Shown here piece by piece: positions 27,623 to 39,800 of a stretch of DNA of 64,000 bases. Made by a program: the position numbers and the translations under genes. This DNA comes from Geosiphon pyriformis. Taxonomy: Eukaryota; Glomeromycota; Glomeromycetes; Archaeosporales; Geosiphonaceae. The DNA lies in the NCBI GenBank assembly GCA_016748015.1, contig JAAOMT010000599.1, forward strand, positions 538,122 to 602,121, given 5' to 3'. The notes beneath the pieces were generated by a model. That model saw nothing but the letters and a program-made list of their open reading frames with translations. It was not told the origin of the DNA and made no database searches. Within the stretch, counting starts at the first letter, position 1; every line of letters starts with the position of its first letter.

Positions 27623-28675
27623 ATGGCCGCCCAAAGCCCCCAACAAAATAAAATTTCCCCATTTCTGTCATTTTTGACAATAGAATCAAAATTACAATAT
27701 GAGTCGGCGTATGCGTTTGAAACGCACTTTACCTCTATTGCGAAATTACTCCTAAAAAGCACAAGACTCAACGTGAAAAATGAAAAATATGCCTTGATTG
27801 AGATTGAGTTCTATCTTAAAGACCAAATCAATCAACACTCTGACCCTTTTACTCATGGACATCGAGAACAATCAAGCTGTAACAATTTTTATTTCCATCG
27901 TATTGGTTCTACTGGATACAAAGGAGGTTCAAGAAAAGGTCTTGATATTACCTTTGGGGATTCTTCGAAACAAATTTATGGTGGAATATTGATAAGAGCA
28001 ATTCAAAATATGGACACTCGGGAAATAATTGAAGGACCAAGTTTAATTGTTGATAAGATTTTGGAGTTATGTCAAGTTGATCAAAAATCAGGCATTCGTA
28101 AATTGGTTGAGGATGTTTGGAAAGGAAAAACTGGTGCTTTTAAGGAAATGGAGAACTCGAATGGATTAGTTTATTTGGAGGAAATAAAGACGCCGTTGGT
28201 TATAAATGAAACTAAAGTTCCTGAAGAAAGGCTCAAAAAGCGTATCAAGCTCGATGATCATGGTGAAACCTCTTCTAATTTGGAGATCAAAGGATTTAAT
28301 ATAGAATCACATGAAATCTTTACATCACCTCGCGTCGGTCTAACTTTGTCTAATTCTTTGCCATCAGTTGAGTCGCGTCTCACTTTTTTGCTCAAACCTT
28401 ACCGTTACTTTACTTGCCCACATATTTTAAAAAAGGGCAAGGTCCAGATCGGTATTGGTTTATATGATCATTTTAAGGATATCCAAAAAGTAGCTCAAAT
28501 TTCTGGAATCAAAGAATCTCTCATCAGCAAGTATGTTTCAGAGATCGACAATGGCTTCAAATTTGGGAAGATTGACGAGTTTGTTGGGCAAAAGGGAAAG
28601 GGGGTGAATCTGCTTGACTACTGTCGAATGGTTGGTGCTGTGCGACAGTGGTTAGCTCAAAATAATAAAGGATGA
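27623..28675 (+). CDS. Conserved protein, possibly methylpurine-DNA-glycosylase-like N-terminal domain
   Basis: Intronless 350-residue ORF. Residues ~55-145 contain IEIEFYLKD, DPFTHGHREQ, FYFHR, YKGGSRKGLDITFGD, GGILIRAIQ and IEGPSLIVDKILEL. From memory this block resembles a widespread family in bacteria and fungi sometimes labelled 3-methyladenine DNA glycosylase-like, but I cannot confirm a catalytic residue. The middle (~185-250) is charged and variable (RLKKRIKLDDHGE, a possible nuclear signal). The C-terminal part (YRYFTCPHILKKGK ... MVGAVRQWL) looks folded again. The stop is followed by AT-rich DNA. Codon use is like the other host genes and there are no stops, so it is probably functional. 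Function unproven. Confidence 0.75.
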   Translation: MAAQSPQQNKISPFLSFLTIESKLQYESAYAFETHFTSIAKLLLKSTRLNVKNEKYALIEIEFYLKDQINQHSDPFTHGHREQSSCNNFYFHRIGSTGYKGGSRKGLDITFGDSSKQIYGGILIRAIQNMDTREIIEGPSLIVDKILELCQVDQKSGIRKLVEDVWKGKTGAFKEMENSNGLVYLEEIKTPLVINETKVPEERLKKRIKLDDHGETSSNLEIKGFNIESHEIFTSPRVGLTLSNSLPSVESRLTFLLKPYRYFTCPHILKKGKVQIGIGLYDHFKDIQKVAQISGIKESLISKYVSEIDNGFKFGKIDEFVGQKGKGVNLLDYCRMVGAVRQWLAQNNKG

Positions 28676-30509
28676 ATGATTAGAAGAAAATTAGGGTTTA
28701 AATAATCATAGGCGTAAAGTGAATATGAAATCACATGACTGCGTTGAAAATTTTTTTTCAACAATCAACGCGTCTTTTGTTCTTTTGCATCAAAAATAGA
28801 TTTAAAAGCTCTCGCTTACTCCACCCGACGAGCGGAGCTTAATGTGAATGTTGACAAAATTCCTTCTGCGGTTTGGGGTTCCTGCGACTAGGGGAAAGGT
28901 TTTCATAATTTACCCTTGACGAACTGCGCGTTCATCGTGGTCTGCTGGCTCCAATAGTTTGGAGTCCAAGACCTTTCATAACCAAGGAAGGATTTTTTCG
29001 TTACAACCTTTTGGTTGTGGCCTGCAGCTACAGCGTCAGCTCGTGCCACTTTTTATAAAGCAACGTCCATTCGTTTTGGTCTTATTTTATTTCCCCCTTT
29101 TGCAAATTGCTATTTTCGCAAGCAAAAATACGGATTCGAAACGTTCTAAGATAGAGGCGCAACAGTAGCTTTATATTCAAATACAAACAGAGGAGAAGGA
29201 GACGAGGCTGTCGGGTCAGATTTTTGACGCAAAGGGTTTAAAACGATCAACGTTGAGGATTAAAAGTCCGCCCGATTTCGATCTAAAAAAAGGTTGTCCA
29301 AATATTAAGGTGCAATAATTGTTTAATTTGACAAATATTTTGCCAGTTTTTTCTCTTTGACGTAGATAAAAATCGCGAGCTTTGCAAACGAAGATAAAAT
29401 AAATTATGGAAGATTTTACTGGAAATCCAATATCATTCAAGCGTATTTGAGATCAAAGCTATTCGAGATAACGAAAAGGCTGCTCTGACTAAATAAGCTT
29501 TTAGCATCATTTCTGATTTTATATACTGATATTGTCTATTTATGCTGTTGTACCCCACTCGGGTGGATTTATGGAGGAGAAAGCCCACCAGTTTCTTCCA
29601 ACAAAAGAAATCGAGAGGCTTCTTTAAATGGCGGTCGGCATCATCTAAAGGGAATCTGACCTAAATGCTTTTATAAAGACGTTATTGCCGAGTGATCTCA
29701 GCCTTCAGAAGTTAGGGCAAGAAGCGCAATCGTTCTCAATCTCTGGGGTTTTGTAGCCTTTCCCAAAAAGGGGTCGATTCTTCAACGATATCTTCCATTA
29801 GAATAATTTTCACTAAAATCAACTTCATTTTGATTAAAATAAACATTAAAATTTGCAGATAGTTGATTAGCTACCAACTTTTATAAAATTAATAAAAACA
29901 TTTTAATTTTTAAAAATTCATCTTAGGTTGAAGATTCAATTAGTAACACAGAAATTAAATTGAATTGAAAATATTTTTTGCAATTAAAAAATTTTATTAC
30001 AAACTTAAAATTGAAAAAATAATTCCAATAACAAATATTCTCAAAGATCAAAATATATCAAGTGATTGGGCTTCACTCGTTAAACTAATATATCAAAATA
30101 ATAAAATTTGAAAAAAGTTTAAATATAAAATTACATAAAATATTGAATTGAGAATATGAATTTTGTTTTTAATTTAGCTATATTATTTTATACTAACAAA
30201 ATAAATTTTAAATTTTAAACTTGAATATTACAAATTAAAATAATAAACTTTTATTAACAATTTTAATCAAAAATTTAAAAGTTTTTACTTTAGTAAGATT
30301 ATAAAAATTTAATAAAATTTACCAATTTTATTATTTTAAATTTTAAATTTAAAAGCTTTTTTTATTTTTAATTAAATTAAGTTTTATTATATAAATATAT
30401 AAATTTATTAATTTTTTGTTTATATATTTTGCATATTATATTATAGTATTTTAATTTATTTAATAAATAAGACTTAATTACTATTTTATATAATACAACA
30501 AATTAAAGC
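28676..30509. other. Intergenic region, no gene recognised; possible LINE tail stub
   Basis: 28676-29800 has moderate GC and only short frames without recognisable motifs. 29800-30500 is very AT-rich. At about 30065-30092 the sequence TTGGGCTTCACTCGTTAAAC closely matches the 3' terminus of LINE-2 (TTGGACTGTACTCGTTAAAC near 58712). It may be the stub of a heavily 5'-truncated LINE. No tRNA or other RNA gene found. Confidence 0.5.
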
Positions 30510-32376
30510 ATGAAATATAATCTGGCTGCTGCTTTAAGTAGTGCTATGTCTAAGAAAAAAACACCTAAAAGAGTCCTTTATGGTCTTGTTAAAAGTTTTT
30601 TCTTTCAAAAAAAAAAAGTTTCAGTTGGTAATATTAAGCATTTTGAAGACAAAAAAGATATTTTTTTAGTCAAACTTAGTCCTAATAGTGGTGTTTTTTT
30701 AGATATAAATAGTGTATTCAGTAATAGTAAAGATAATGATGTTTTATTTAGTGTTGGCAATAATTTTCTTCTCAGTTTAATAACAAACATCTTTAAAGCT
30801 AAAAAAATTAATACTGGTCTGGTTTGTGGCTTTTTTTTTGGCTTAATTAATTATAGTATAGATGAAGATAATAGATCTTTTTTTCTTTTTCTTAACATAT
30901 TTTTTGACAAAAAGTGGATTGACCCAAAGTTATTAAAACTTAAGTTGAAGTGTTCATTAAAAAATTTTTTGTTTTTAATATTAATCTTAGTACTATGGAA
31001 AAAAAATCTGTTATGGTAAAAACTCAAGCTGTTAGAAAATTATTCTCATCAATCAATGATTTTGAGAAGACTACTATCTTTTCAAAATTTGAAGAGATCA
31101 TTCAATCTATCTTTACTTCAGAGAAAAACATGGAAATGACTATTTTATTGGTCAGGAAAAAGGGGATTAACATAAACAGCAATCTTAAGAGACAAAAAAT
31201 GAAATTAAATCAAACTGTAGTAATCAAAAAAATTCCCATAAACATGTCTAAAGATATAATTGTTGCTGCAGTATCTGAATTTAGGAAGATTAAATTAATT
31301 AAAATTCAATTGATTAGAATGTGACAGAAGATTATAATAGAGTTTGCCAAATTGGATCAAGCTAATCAGTTGGCCTCAAAATAATCATTTCTAATTAGAA
31401 AAGATTCTGTGCATGTAGTTAAAACTGTAGTAGATCATAAGATTTGGGTGTTTAAAGATCAGTTTAAAGTGCTTCTGTTTATTTTGTTAGTAAAAACAAC
31501 AGCACATAATCTTGGAACTCTTTTAAAAAAGACTAGTAAGAAAACTTGTGTCCTAAATAAATCTATAGAAACTGGTGATAAAATTTGCTGTATTATAGTT
31601 GGCTTTAACTTTAATGAAAATTTGGAATATGTTTTTTGCATGGAGCCAATCTTCAATAAAATAAGACTTTTTTAAACTAGAATAAATTCAGTTTATTGTA
31701 AAAAGTGTGGGTGTTTTGGATATTTAGTTTTTGAATATAATGTATTAGATATATTTGTGCTGCTATTATCAAAGAAATTTTATAAAAAAGTTGTTTTTAA
31801 GAAAGTTTGCCTTTAGCTTACCAAGTTGTATAAGAAAAAAAGTGTTTTAATCTTTTGTTTTACTGCCTTTGATGGCAAATCTTGGGCCCAAGTAGTCTTA
31901 TTTGTTGGTTTTTCTGGTAATATTCATTTTAATTCTGGTCTTGATGTTTCTTCTTTTGGTGTCTCAAGTTTAGGTGATACTCTTTCTCCCATTTCTGCTG
32001 ATAATTTATTCTTGAATGCTCATTTGGTCTCTTTGGAACACTTCTTAAAATTTTTAATGAATCAAGTTTCTGGTATTGTGCCAAGCTTAACAATTTAGAA
32101 TTGGTATCTCTGGTTTTCCTTTCTTCTTCCAATGTATTGACTATTCCAATGGCTGCCAATTTAGATTTGGGTTTGATTATGATTGTGGATGACCCTATGC
32201 TAGTGTCTTTGTCTTCTTTCTTCATTGTTTCTGATGTCTCAGTTCTAGGTTCAAGCAGTTCAAAAGTGCTGACTATTAAAATAGACTGTTTAGAGTTTAA
32301 GTTAGTGGCTTTCAAGATCTCTGTTGGTTTGGTTTTGATGAAGTTAGATCAGTTGTGTGCTAAAGTGGGTTCTTAG
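30510..32376 (+). pseudogene. LINE-1 ORF1 (nucleic-acid-binding protein), degraded
   Basis: It opens at 30510 (KYNLAAALSSAMSKKKTPKR) and runs to WIDPKLLKLK, where a frameshift moves it into the frame of 30950-31324 (MVKTQAVRKLFSSINDF, NLKRQKMKLNQTVVIKK, AAVSEFRKIKLIKIQ, RRM-like). It continues through 31409-31675 with stops at Trp positions. A zinc knuckle follows near 31690, CKKCGCFGY, where the usual His and last Cys are Tyr (transitions). The C-terminal Ser-rich region is 31826-32376. ORF1 proteins of LINEs coat the RNA. Confidence 0.78.
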
Positions 32377-32393
32377 GTGTCTTTTTCTTTTCA

Positions 32394-33620
32394 ATGAGTG
32401 ATTTGGTTTGGAAAATTGGTACATGTAATGTTCATGGCATCAATATACTAGCTAAGCAGAAAGATATTATGTATTAGTACATAGACTCTGATAATATAAT
32501 TTCAATAATCACAGAAACAAAATTGAGATTTAGTATTAAGTCATGGATTATAAACAAGTTTAATAATGTGTAAATGTTTACATCTGGTTTAGATAAAAGT
32601 TTTCTTAATGCTAAAGTGGTGATTATCATAAATAATTTTCTGGTTCAACATGTTTTCAAAGTTGAAAAGGTGCTTATTCATATTATTTTAGTTTGGTTTC
32701 TTTTCAAGAACAAGCTTTTGATCACAATTTTAGGTTTGTATGCTGGTGCTTTTGCTAAAACTAGGTTTGATCAGGCAGTTGAGATTAATTTTTTTATTGT
32801 TAGGACAGTTAACACCAGTACTTTTATAGTCTTGAGTGGAGATTTTAATAAAAATAGTTCTAAAAAGAGTGCAAGTTTTCGATTTTGTTTAGATCTGAAT
32901 TTGGTCAATTCATTTAAAGGCCATTATTTGGCCAAAACTTTCATGTGAAACAATTCAAGAGGAATTAAGAAGGTTATTGATTACATTTTTTTTAGTAAGT
33001 GTCTATTGTTAGCAATTACTAGTCATAAAATTGTTTCTGTTTCTGATTTCTTTGATACTGATCACAAAGCTGTCATGATATTGGTTGGTCTGGATAGACT
33101 TGAATTTTTATTTGAATAGTTTGTGCAAACAAGCTAATAGAAATTATTGAAAATTTAATATTGCTGATATGAATGCTTCTAAATAGGTTTATTTCAAAAA
33201 GTGTGTTTCTGTCAAGTTTTTTTCTGTAGTTGGTAAGTTCTTATTTACAAGTGCTAGTGAAAATCTTAATACAATATGAAATTTGTTGAAAAAAATGATA
33301 ATAGATTTGGCTAATAGTGTTTTTTCTAAACATTGGTTTCACAATATTAAATATTTTTTTAACAGACAATCTTCTAAGTTTTTCAAACTGGAACTGCTGG
33401 TTGTTAAAGTGGTTAAGTTTCTTCAATCTGGTGATTTTTCTAGAACTGACTCACTTCTTAGTGTTTGGTTAATTGCTAATAAAATTAAGGCTCTTAAGAT
33501 TTAAGACATATTAAATAATAACACTAGCAATATAAACATTTTTAATTACTTGTCTAGAATTAGAAAAAGTTATTATTGTTCTAAGATACTAAAACTGTTG
33601 AGTCTGCTGTTATTAGGTGT
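32394..33620 (+). pseudogene. LINE-1 ORF2, APE-type endonuclease part
   Basis: ATG at 32394, then the endonuclease motifs in order: GTCNVHGIN, ITETKLR (catalytic Glu), LGLYAGA, LSGDFNKNSS, IDYIFFSK and FFDTDHKAV (catalytic Asp-His). The connector ORF follows up to 33616 (QANRNYWKFNI, SSKFFKLELLVVKVVKF). Stops at 32476, 32571, 32946 and later break it. The enzyme nicks target DNA for target-primed reverse transcription. The RT continues at 53756. Confidence 0.83.
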
Positions 33621-34475
33621 TGTTACAGGTGATTATTTGGAATCTCAAATCAAATAACAAACTTGTAACTTGGTGCTTAATGGATATGTTGGCATTAGTA
33701 TTTGAAAGTCTTATAGATTTGAAGGTTTTGTTGTAGAGTCCTTTATATAATGAACAGAGATTCAATTGTTGTCTTTCCAGTAGCCTTCCAAAATCACAAT
33801 TCCATTAAATTTTTTTCTTAGTGTGGTGGCTGGTAATTTGACAAAGATGCCTTTCTGGTAAGTTATCTTTAAACTCTCAATTTTTATATCCTTCTTTTAG
33901 GGTCTTTTACCAAGCTATTTTTGACATTAATAACTCAGTGCTTAATCTTTAATTAATTAGTAAAAATAAAAAAATAACAAAATAAAAATAAATAAATGAG
34001 AAAGTAAGCCAAGGCAATAAATATTAGTATCCCATCAATAGCTATAATCAAGAGCTATTGTTCCAATGAGGTCAAGTATCAATTACTATCAACATAAAGT
34101 GTTGATAGTGAAGAGTGAATTAAGATAGTGAATATTTATTTATTGATATTTGTGAATGAAAAGTTGCTTAAATCAAATCTAAACTTAAGAGGTCTGTCTT
34201 TTTTACTTCTAATGCTACTGCTATATATACATAATTAAGATTCCTTAATTCCTCAATTTTTTACATCAAGAATTCTGGAATTCCTGGAATCCTGCAATTC
34301 CTTTTGAGAAAAATTCTGGAATTCTGGAATCCTGTGATTTCTTGTATGAGAATCCTGAAATTTCTGGAATCCTGCAATTCTTCTTGAGAGGAATTCTGGA
34401 ATTCCACATTTACTATGGCTACTTCTGATTGGTTAATTTATATGCTAATATACTTCCTATATTCTATGAGTAACA
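33621..34475 (-). repeat. E3 3' LTR
   Basis: Starts TGTTACAGG and ends GAGTAACA. It has the family layout: GAATTCC-rich U3 array at about 34245-34410, TATA box at about 34223-34231, stem-loops AATAGC/GAGCTATT near 34040 and ACTATCAAC/GTTGATAGT near 34085-34110, and an AAAATAA-rich tract near 33960. It differs from its partner over ~330 bases by about three dozen transitions and one transversion in my alignment. Confidence 0.93.
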
Positions 34476-35240
34476 TTATTCTCTTCTTTTTAATATTGAG
34501 CTTCATTAAGATCTCCCAAATCTTTTAATTCTAATTCTCTTTCTTCAAGTATTTCTTAAACTTCTTTTTCGAGAATTACTTAAGTTATTTTGTTCTGTAA
34601 TTTTTTAAATTGGGTGTTAGTTATCTTTCTTATTTGGTTAATTGTGATGGAGTTTATTTCCAGATTAAGTAAAATTTCTGGTCTGTCTTGGAATTCAGCA
34701 TGCAATCAATAGATGGCTCTTGTTTGTGTTATTAGATTGTTTTTTTCTACAAATTGTTTTAGTTGTTGCAGTATTGTTGTATTAAATAATCATTTTGTTT
34801 TATCTGTGTATAAGTTCTGAATATTCAAGTGTTATCCCAAGTGGAAATAATAAAAGTTTCTTAGAAACTCATGTATTCACTATTTTCAAGTTTCTTTGGT
34901 TAAGTCCTAATATATGGTGATATTTGTTGGTTCTTTCATTGCTAATTTTATTTTCAGAACTATTTTGTCAATAGTGTTTTCTGTTTTTCTTTGACTTTTG
35001 TATTTGGGTATTTTTCTGGTATCTTGGTATCAAATGGTTTGTTGATTGATAGTAATTTCTATATTCTGTTGTTGAATTAGTTGAAAAAGTTGTTGTGCTA
35101 GTGAGTGAATATTATCAGTGATTTCCATTTTTCTAAAGTCTTTTGTCGTGTTTCCTATTCGTGTTTCCTATGTCTTTATATACTCTTTTTTTTTTTTTAT
35201 TGTTTGATTTTACATGTTTGGTTCAATGATGATAATTGGT
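34476..35240 (-). pseudogene. E3 post-integrase ORF and polypurine tract
   Basis: Minus-strand remnants of the same small ORF as in E2 and E4 can be followed across 34500-35000, with several stops. The polypurine tract reads AAAAAGAAGAGAATAA at 34476-34491, next to the LTR. No membrane or signal features. Function unknown. Confidence 0.55.
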
Positions 35241-36470
35241 TCCAGATCTCGTGGAATTTTATTTGGTTGGACTAATATTTTCTGTACTCTTAATTGTAGA
35301 ATATTACTGGTAGATGGTAATACTATATGGTAATATGGTTTCAGTTGATCACCATGTGCTGCTTTGGCTAAAATTTTGTTGTTCTATCTTAATTTATAAG
35401 CTCCATTTCCAAGAATTTCTTCTATGTGAAATGATTCATCTCATTTGGGGTCAAATTTTCCACTCCATTATTTTTCTGCTTTGGTATGATATAGAAGTAT
35501 TTTGTCTCCAATCTTGAATTCAACTGGTTTCTTTGGTAGTTGGTTATCATGTCTTTTTTTTTGTTTTTTTTGTGACTTTTGTATGTTATTAGCTGCTCTT
35601 CGCTATTTGTTTTCTAGTGTTTTCATTAAGTCATATGTTCTTCTTAGCAACATTCTCTGAAAATTGTCTTTTGTTACTGGTTCTGTTGAATAAGTATTGA
35701 CTTTTATCTCAACTAGTAATGTTGCTGTTCTACTATATACTAATTTAAATGGTATTGCTTGTATAGTGTCTTGCTTTATTGTCTGATAAGCAAATAATAC
35801 TAATGGTCTAAACAAGTTCTATTCATCTTGGTTTTCTTGACTGATTTTTGTAATTGCTTCACACAGTATTCTATTGAATTTTTCAACTAATCCGTTAATT
35901 TGTGGATGGTATGGTGATGACAATGGTCTTTTAATTCCAAATTTTTGACTTAATTCTGTCAATGTCTTGTTCACAAAGTGAGTTTCTTGATCTGATAGTA
36001 GTTCTTTTAGACATCTGTGTTGACAGATCAAATCTTGATAAACAAATTTGGCAATAGATTCTGCATCTGCTCTTTGAATGGCTTTTGCTTCTGGCCATTT
36101 TGTGAGATAATCTATGGTTACTGCAATATATCTGTTGCCTTTACTGGTAATTGTTAATGGTCCAACTAAGTCAATTCTGATATGGTTGAATGGTTGTCTC
36201 ACTTTGATTGGTCTTAATGGTTCACTGGATTTTGTTTCACCTCTTTTTTGACAAGTATCACAACTTTAAATGTATTGAATAATGTCTGGATACATTGATG
36301 GCCAATAGTATCTTTTCCTGGTTCTTTTCATAATTGCTTCTTTGTAAAAATGTCCTGCTGTTGGATCTGAATATATGTTGAATAGTATTGTCTCTTTCTC
36401 TGATTCTGTGATTACTTTGGTTGGTTGATCTGGATTTCTTCTGTTTTTCCGGTAAAGTATATTTTGATAG
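35241..36470 (-). pseudogene. E3 integrase
   Basis: 35819-36202 holds the DDE core: RIDLVGPLTIT (Asp kept), LLSDQETHFVN, and LVEKFNRILCE with Glu kept. 35603-35815 holds the following helix region (LFAYQTIKQDTIQAIPF, FKLVYSR). The HHCC domain is around 36210-36400 but broken by frameshift and stops, and the C-terminal part at 35290-35560 is degraded. Same family as the E2 integrase. Confidence 0.84.
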
Positions 36471-38080
36471 TTGATAAAATATTTTGATTGCTGTTTTATG
36501 TTTCTTTGTTCCTGTTAAGATAATTTCTTCTTGAACAATTTGGTATTTATATAATGTTAGAGTTGTTGGTATTTTTGTATATTCATCTTTTGTTATATTT
36601 TTGGGTTGAAATGTTTTTAGATTTGTCTTATTCACGACAATCCATCAGCATTTCCATTGTCTTTTCCTTTTTTATAATGTACTGTATAATTGAATGGTGA
36701 AAGTTCTATTTTCTATCTGACATGGTGGTCATTTCCAAATTCTTACTTCTGGATTGAAGTTAATCTTTTGTGATCCATATATATTTCAAATTTTTGGCTC
36801 AAGTATTCTTTCCATTTCATGACTGCATAATAGATTGTTAAGTGTTCCAATGCTGGTGTTCCATAGTTTTTTTCAGCTGGACTCAAGCTTTGGCTGGTGT
36901 ATGCTACTGGATGTTCTCTTTCATCTGGTCTTTTCTGCAATAGTATTGTTCCCAATGCTTGGTTTGATGCATTAGTAGTAATGATAAATGGTTTGCTGTA
37001 ATCTGGATACATCAATACTAGAGCTTGAATAAGCTTTCTTCTTAGTGTGTTAAATGCCTCTTGTTGAGCTTCTGTCCATTCATACTTCACATTTTTAGTT
37101 TGTAAATGATGGAATGGCTGGGCCAATTTAGAAAAGTCTTTGATAAAATGACAATAATAGTCTATGAATTCTAAAAATGCTCTTAGTTCTGTTAAATTGG
37201 TTGGTACTGGAAAGTTTTTCACTATTGCAATCTTATCTGGATCTGTTTTAATGCCATCTTTGCTTACAATATGTCCCAAAAATTTGAGTTCTGTTTTTCC
37301 AAAGAAATATTTGTTTGCATTCAACTTCAATCCTGCTCTTCTCAACCTCTCAAATACTTGTTGAAGATGATGTAAATGATCATCAAATGTTTTGGAAAAC
37401 ACATTTGTGTCATCTAAGTAAACAACTATGGATTTCCACAGTAGTCTGGTATAGACAATTTTCATGAGCCATTGGAATGTTGCTGAAGCATTTATCAAGC
37501 CAAATAGCATGACTTCAAACTCAAAATTTCCCTCTTTTGTGGTGAATGCTATTTTCTCTTTGTCAGCTGAATCCATGGCTACTTGTCAGTAATTACTATT
37601 TAAATCTAGTGTTGAGAACCACTTATTTCCTCCAAAAGCATCAAATAGTTCTTGGATCTTTGGAGTTGGATAGCTATCACCTTTAGTTACTCCATTCAGT
37701 TTTTGATAATCCACACAAAAACGGATCTTTCTATTCTTCTTCCAGACTAGTACCACTGGTAATGACTATGGGCTCATTGATAGCTGAATTAGCCTATTGT
37801 CAAGCATTCAGTTAATTTCTTGACAAATAATCTCATGACTGGCTGGTGGTACTCTATATGCTCTTTGTTTTATTGGCATTGCATCTCCAGTCTTGATCTG
37901 GTGCTGGATTATATTAGTCCTGCCAAATTCATTTTTACTGGCAAAAATATCATTGAAATTGTGAAGTAATATCTTGAGTTGCATTTGTTGAAATAGATCT
38001 AAGTTCTCAAAATTCATCTGTTCCAATTGTTCTGGTTGTAGCAGATAATATTTGCTTTGTTCATAAATGGTTTGTGATGT
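36471..38080 (-). pseudogene. E3 reverse transcriptase-RNase H
   Basis: 37808-38026 encodes the RT lead-in and fingers (VPPASHEIICQEIN). A segment with stops follows, then 36743-37576 with palm and thumb. The catalytic box YLDDTNVFS is intact near 37408-37421. RNase H begins with TTNASNQAL, so the first catalytic Asp is Asn, and continues with LEHLTIYYAVMKWKEYL and YMDHKRL. The 36471-36740 stretch is the degraded linker to integrase. Confidence 0.86.
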
Positions 38081-39090
38081 GATATCTATATATCTACAAA
38101 GCTGTGGAAAATCTGGAATGTAGTTTGGTGGTTAATTCTCAACCTCAATGGTTAAGTATCTGATAATGATTTCTTTTGGTATCTCAATGACATTTCCGGT
38201 TGTGTTATAGATGGAAATTTTGATGTTTTTGGGGCTTTTGGCTGATATATAAAGATTAGTGAGTCCAATCTCTCCTGATTTACAAATAGTGGCTTCTGCT
38301 TCAAACAACTGGGCTTGATTTTTTACTTCCCTCTTTATAACTAATGTGTACTGGTTATATGGTAGAATAGAAATTGATTGGCAAATTGAGATAATTTCTC
38401 CTTTGTCAACAATTTTTTCCTCTGCTATATTAACTGGTATGTCTATTCTAACTGTTGATCCAAAACCCTGTATCTCTCTAGTAGTAATTCTTAATTTTTT
38501 CCTGTTTTTCACTGATATTAATTGAGCTACTTTTACCAGAGGCAGGAATATTGTCTGTGCTATTTTTTCATTTAGCTCTATTATATAGGCTTTTTCTGAA
38601 TTATTTTGTAGCATTGCAATGATATTTTCTACATATTCTGCATCAATTATTTTTTTTCTAATGTTGATTCCCTTTTTTGTTAAGCTACTCCTCGATACTA
38701 GTTGTACTATTGTTGTTGCTGGGATTTCTAATGCTACTTTGAGATCGATGCATATGTGTAAATGTGGTTTCAATTTAATGACATTCTTTCTTGGATATCT
38801 CAGATCAAATCTTGCATCAGTATTATGCATGTGTTCTGGCATAATATCTTCATTATTGTCACTGAACCATTTTAGTTCTTGCTTCTTAGTGAGATCGGGG
38901 AGCACAATATATTGTTCAGAGTTTGAAGTGAAGTTTGAATTTGAGTTAAAATTGTTGCTATATTGAGTGGAACTGGAACCATTATTTTCATTGTCATCAT
39001 TATTGGAGTTTGAATCATGATTGAAAGTTGATTTCAATTCTGATGTGTAGTTGCTAATTGGTTCCTCCTTTTCTGAGATTGTGTAGATCA
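38081..39090 (-). pseudogene. E3 dUTPase domain, longest continuous copy
   Basis: The 334-residue frame 38132-39136 contains all five dUTPase motifs without a stop: DARFDLRY (Gly to Arg), SRSSLTKKGI, KIIDAEYVENII (catalytic Asp and Tyr kept), EKIAQTIFLPL, and REIQGFGSTVRID, close to the canonical Gly-Phe-Gly-Ser-Thr C-terminus. It also includes the linker upstream (EQYIVLPDLTKKQELKWFS, without the Trp stop seen in E2 and E4) and the beta-rich spacer downstream (GEIISICQSISI, NLYISAKSPKNIKI). This shows linker, dUTPase and spacer belong to one reading frame. Confidence 0.9.
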
Positions 39091-39800
39091 TGCGGATTGT
39101 AAATAAGATCACACTTATTACAATATTGAAAGTCACAGAGAATTAAATAATGTTGACATAATCGAGTATTTAACTGCTCTAAATACTGCTCTTATTTTTC
39201 CCTAGTGGGTGCTAATTGTTGGTAATGTTCATGGAATTCTTTCAAATCATTTTCAATGTTACCAAAGACATCAAAAATAAGGACATATTCAGGTTTGAGT
39301 AGTGAGAGTGGGTTATTCTTAATTTCTAATAGCTCACTGGTAGTGGCGCTTTCTGCTTTTACACTCACCATTCTCCAGATTTTATGTTCATCATGAGAAT
39401 ATCTTTCCAATTGTTACAACGCTCTTTTCCAGGCATCATTGATTGGAGTTCTTTTGTGTACCCAGTTGTTTATTAGAATGATATACTGGCATGTCTCATT
39501 ACATGTCTCTCTTCACCCAGGAATGTCATTCCATATTTCTTCATCAGGCAAAATAGTTCTACATGTGAGACAAGATTTGTTATTCTATTTTCCTTGTTTT
39601 TTTGAGCATCCAAATTATTCTATAATACATGGGCAATAATAGAACTTTGTTGTTGTGGAGTATTCTTCATTATTGCCACAGTATGTGCTCATTGATGACA
39701 ATTTCTTACTGCAATCTACACATATTAATTTTGGTCAGTAATAGTTAGATGGCATTAGTAAAAAGTAAGCATATGGGCAATAAGTGGTAGTTGAACCCTC
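39091..39800 (-). pseudogene. E3 Cys-rich module
   Basis: Degraded copy of the Cys-rich segment. 39192-39410 encodes the AKAE/EIKNNP region and FHEHYQQLAPTRE. The flanking cysteines read through 39110-39180 (the HCLI... pair) and 39480-39740, with stops. Function unknown, as for E2. Confidence 0.6.

Larger units (their letters stand above)
30510..33620 (+). mobile_element. LINE-1 (non-LTR retrotransposon), 5' part, split by E3
   Basis: Plus-strand LINE with ORF1 (30510-~32376) and the start of ORF2 with an endonuclease (32394-33620). It stops at the GTGT duplication (33617-33620) where E3 begins, and ORF2 resumes right after E3 at 53756. The proteins are of a LINE family I recognise from Glomeromycotina genomes. 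Many in-frame stops show an old inactive copy. The exact 5' end is unclear; 30510 is the first ATG of ORF1. Confidence 0.85.

Noticed and set aside
27550-27771. Minus-strand frame near 27550-27771 as the first exon of the ABC transporter
   Set aside because: It overlaps the start of the well-supported 27623 gene and no splice site joins it in frame to the DGLDLTPCARE exon; left unresolved.
28959-29168. Small plus-strand ORF of 69 residues
   Set aside because: No recognisable motif, and the surrounding region has no other coding signs.
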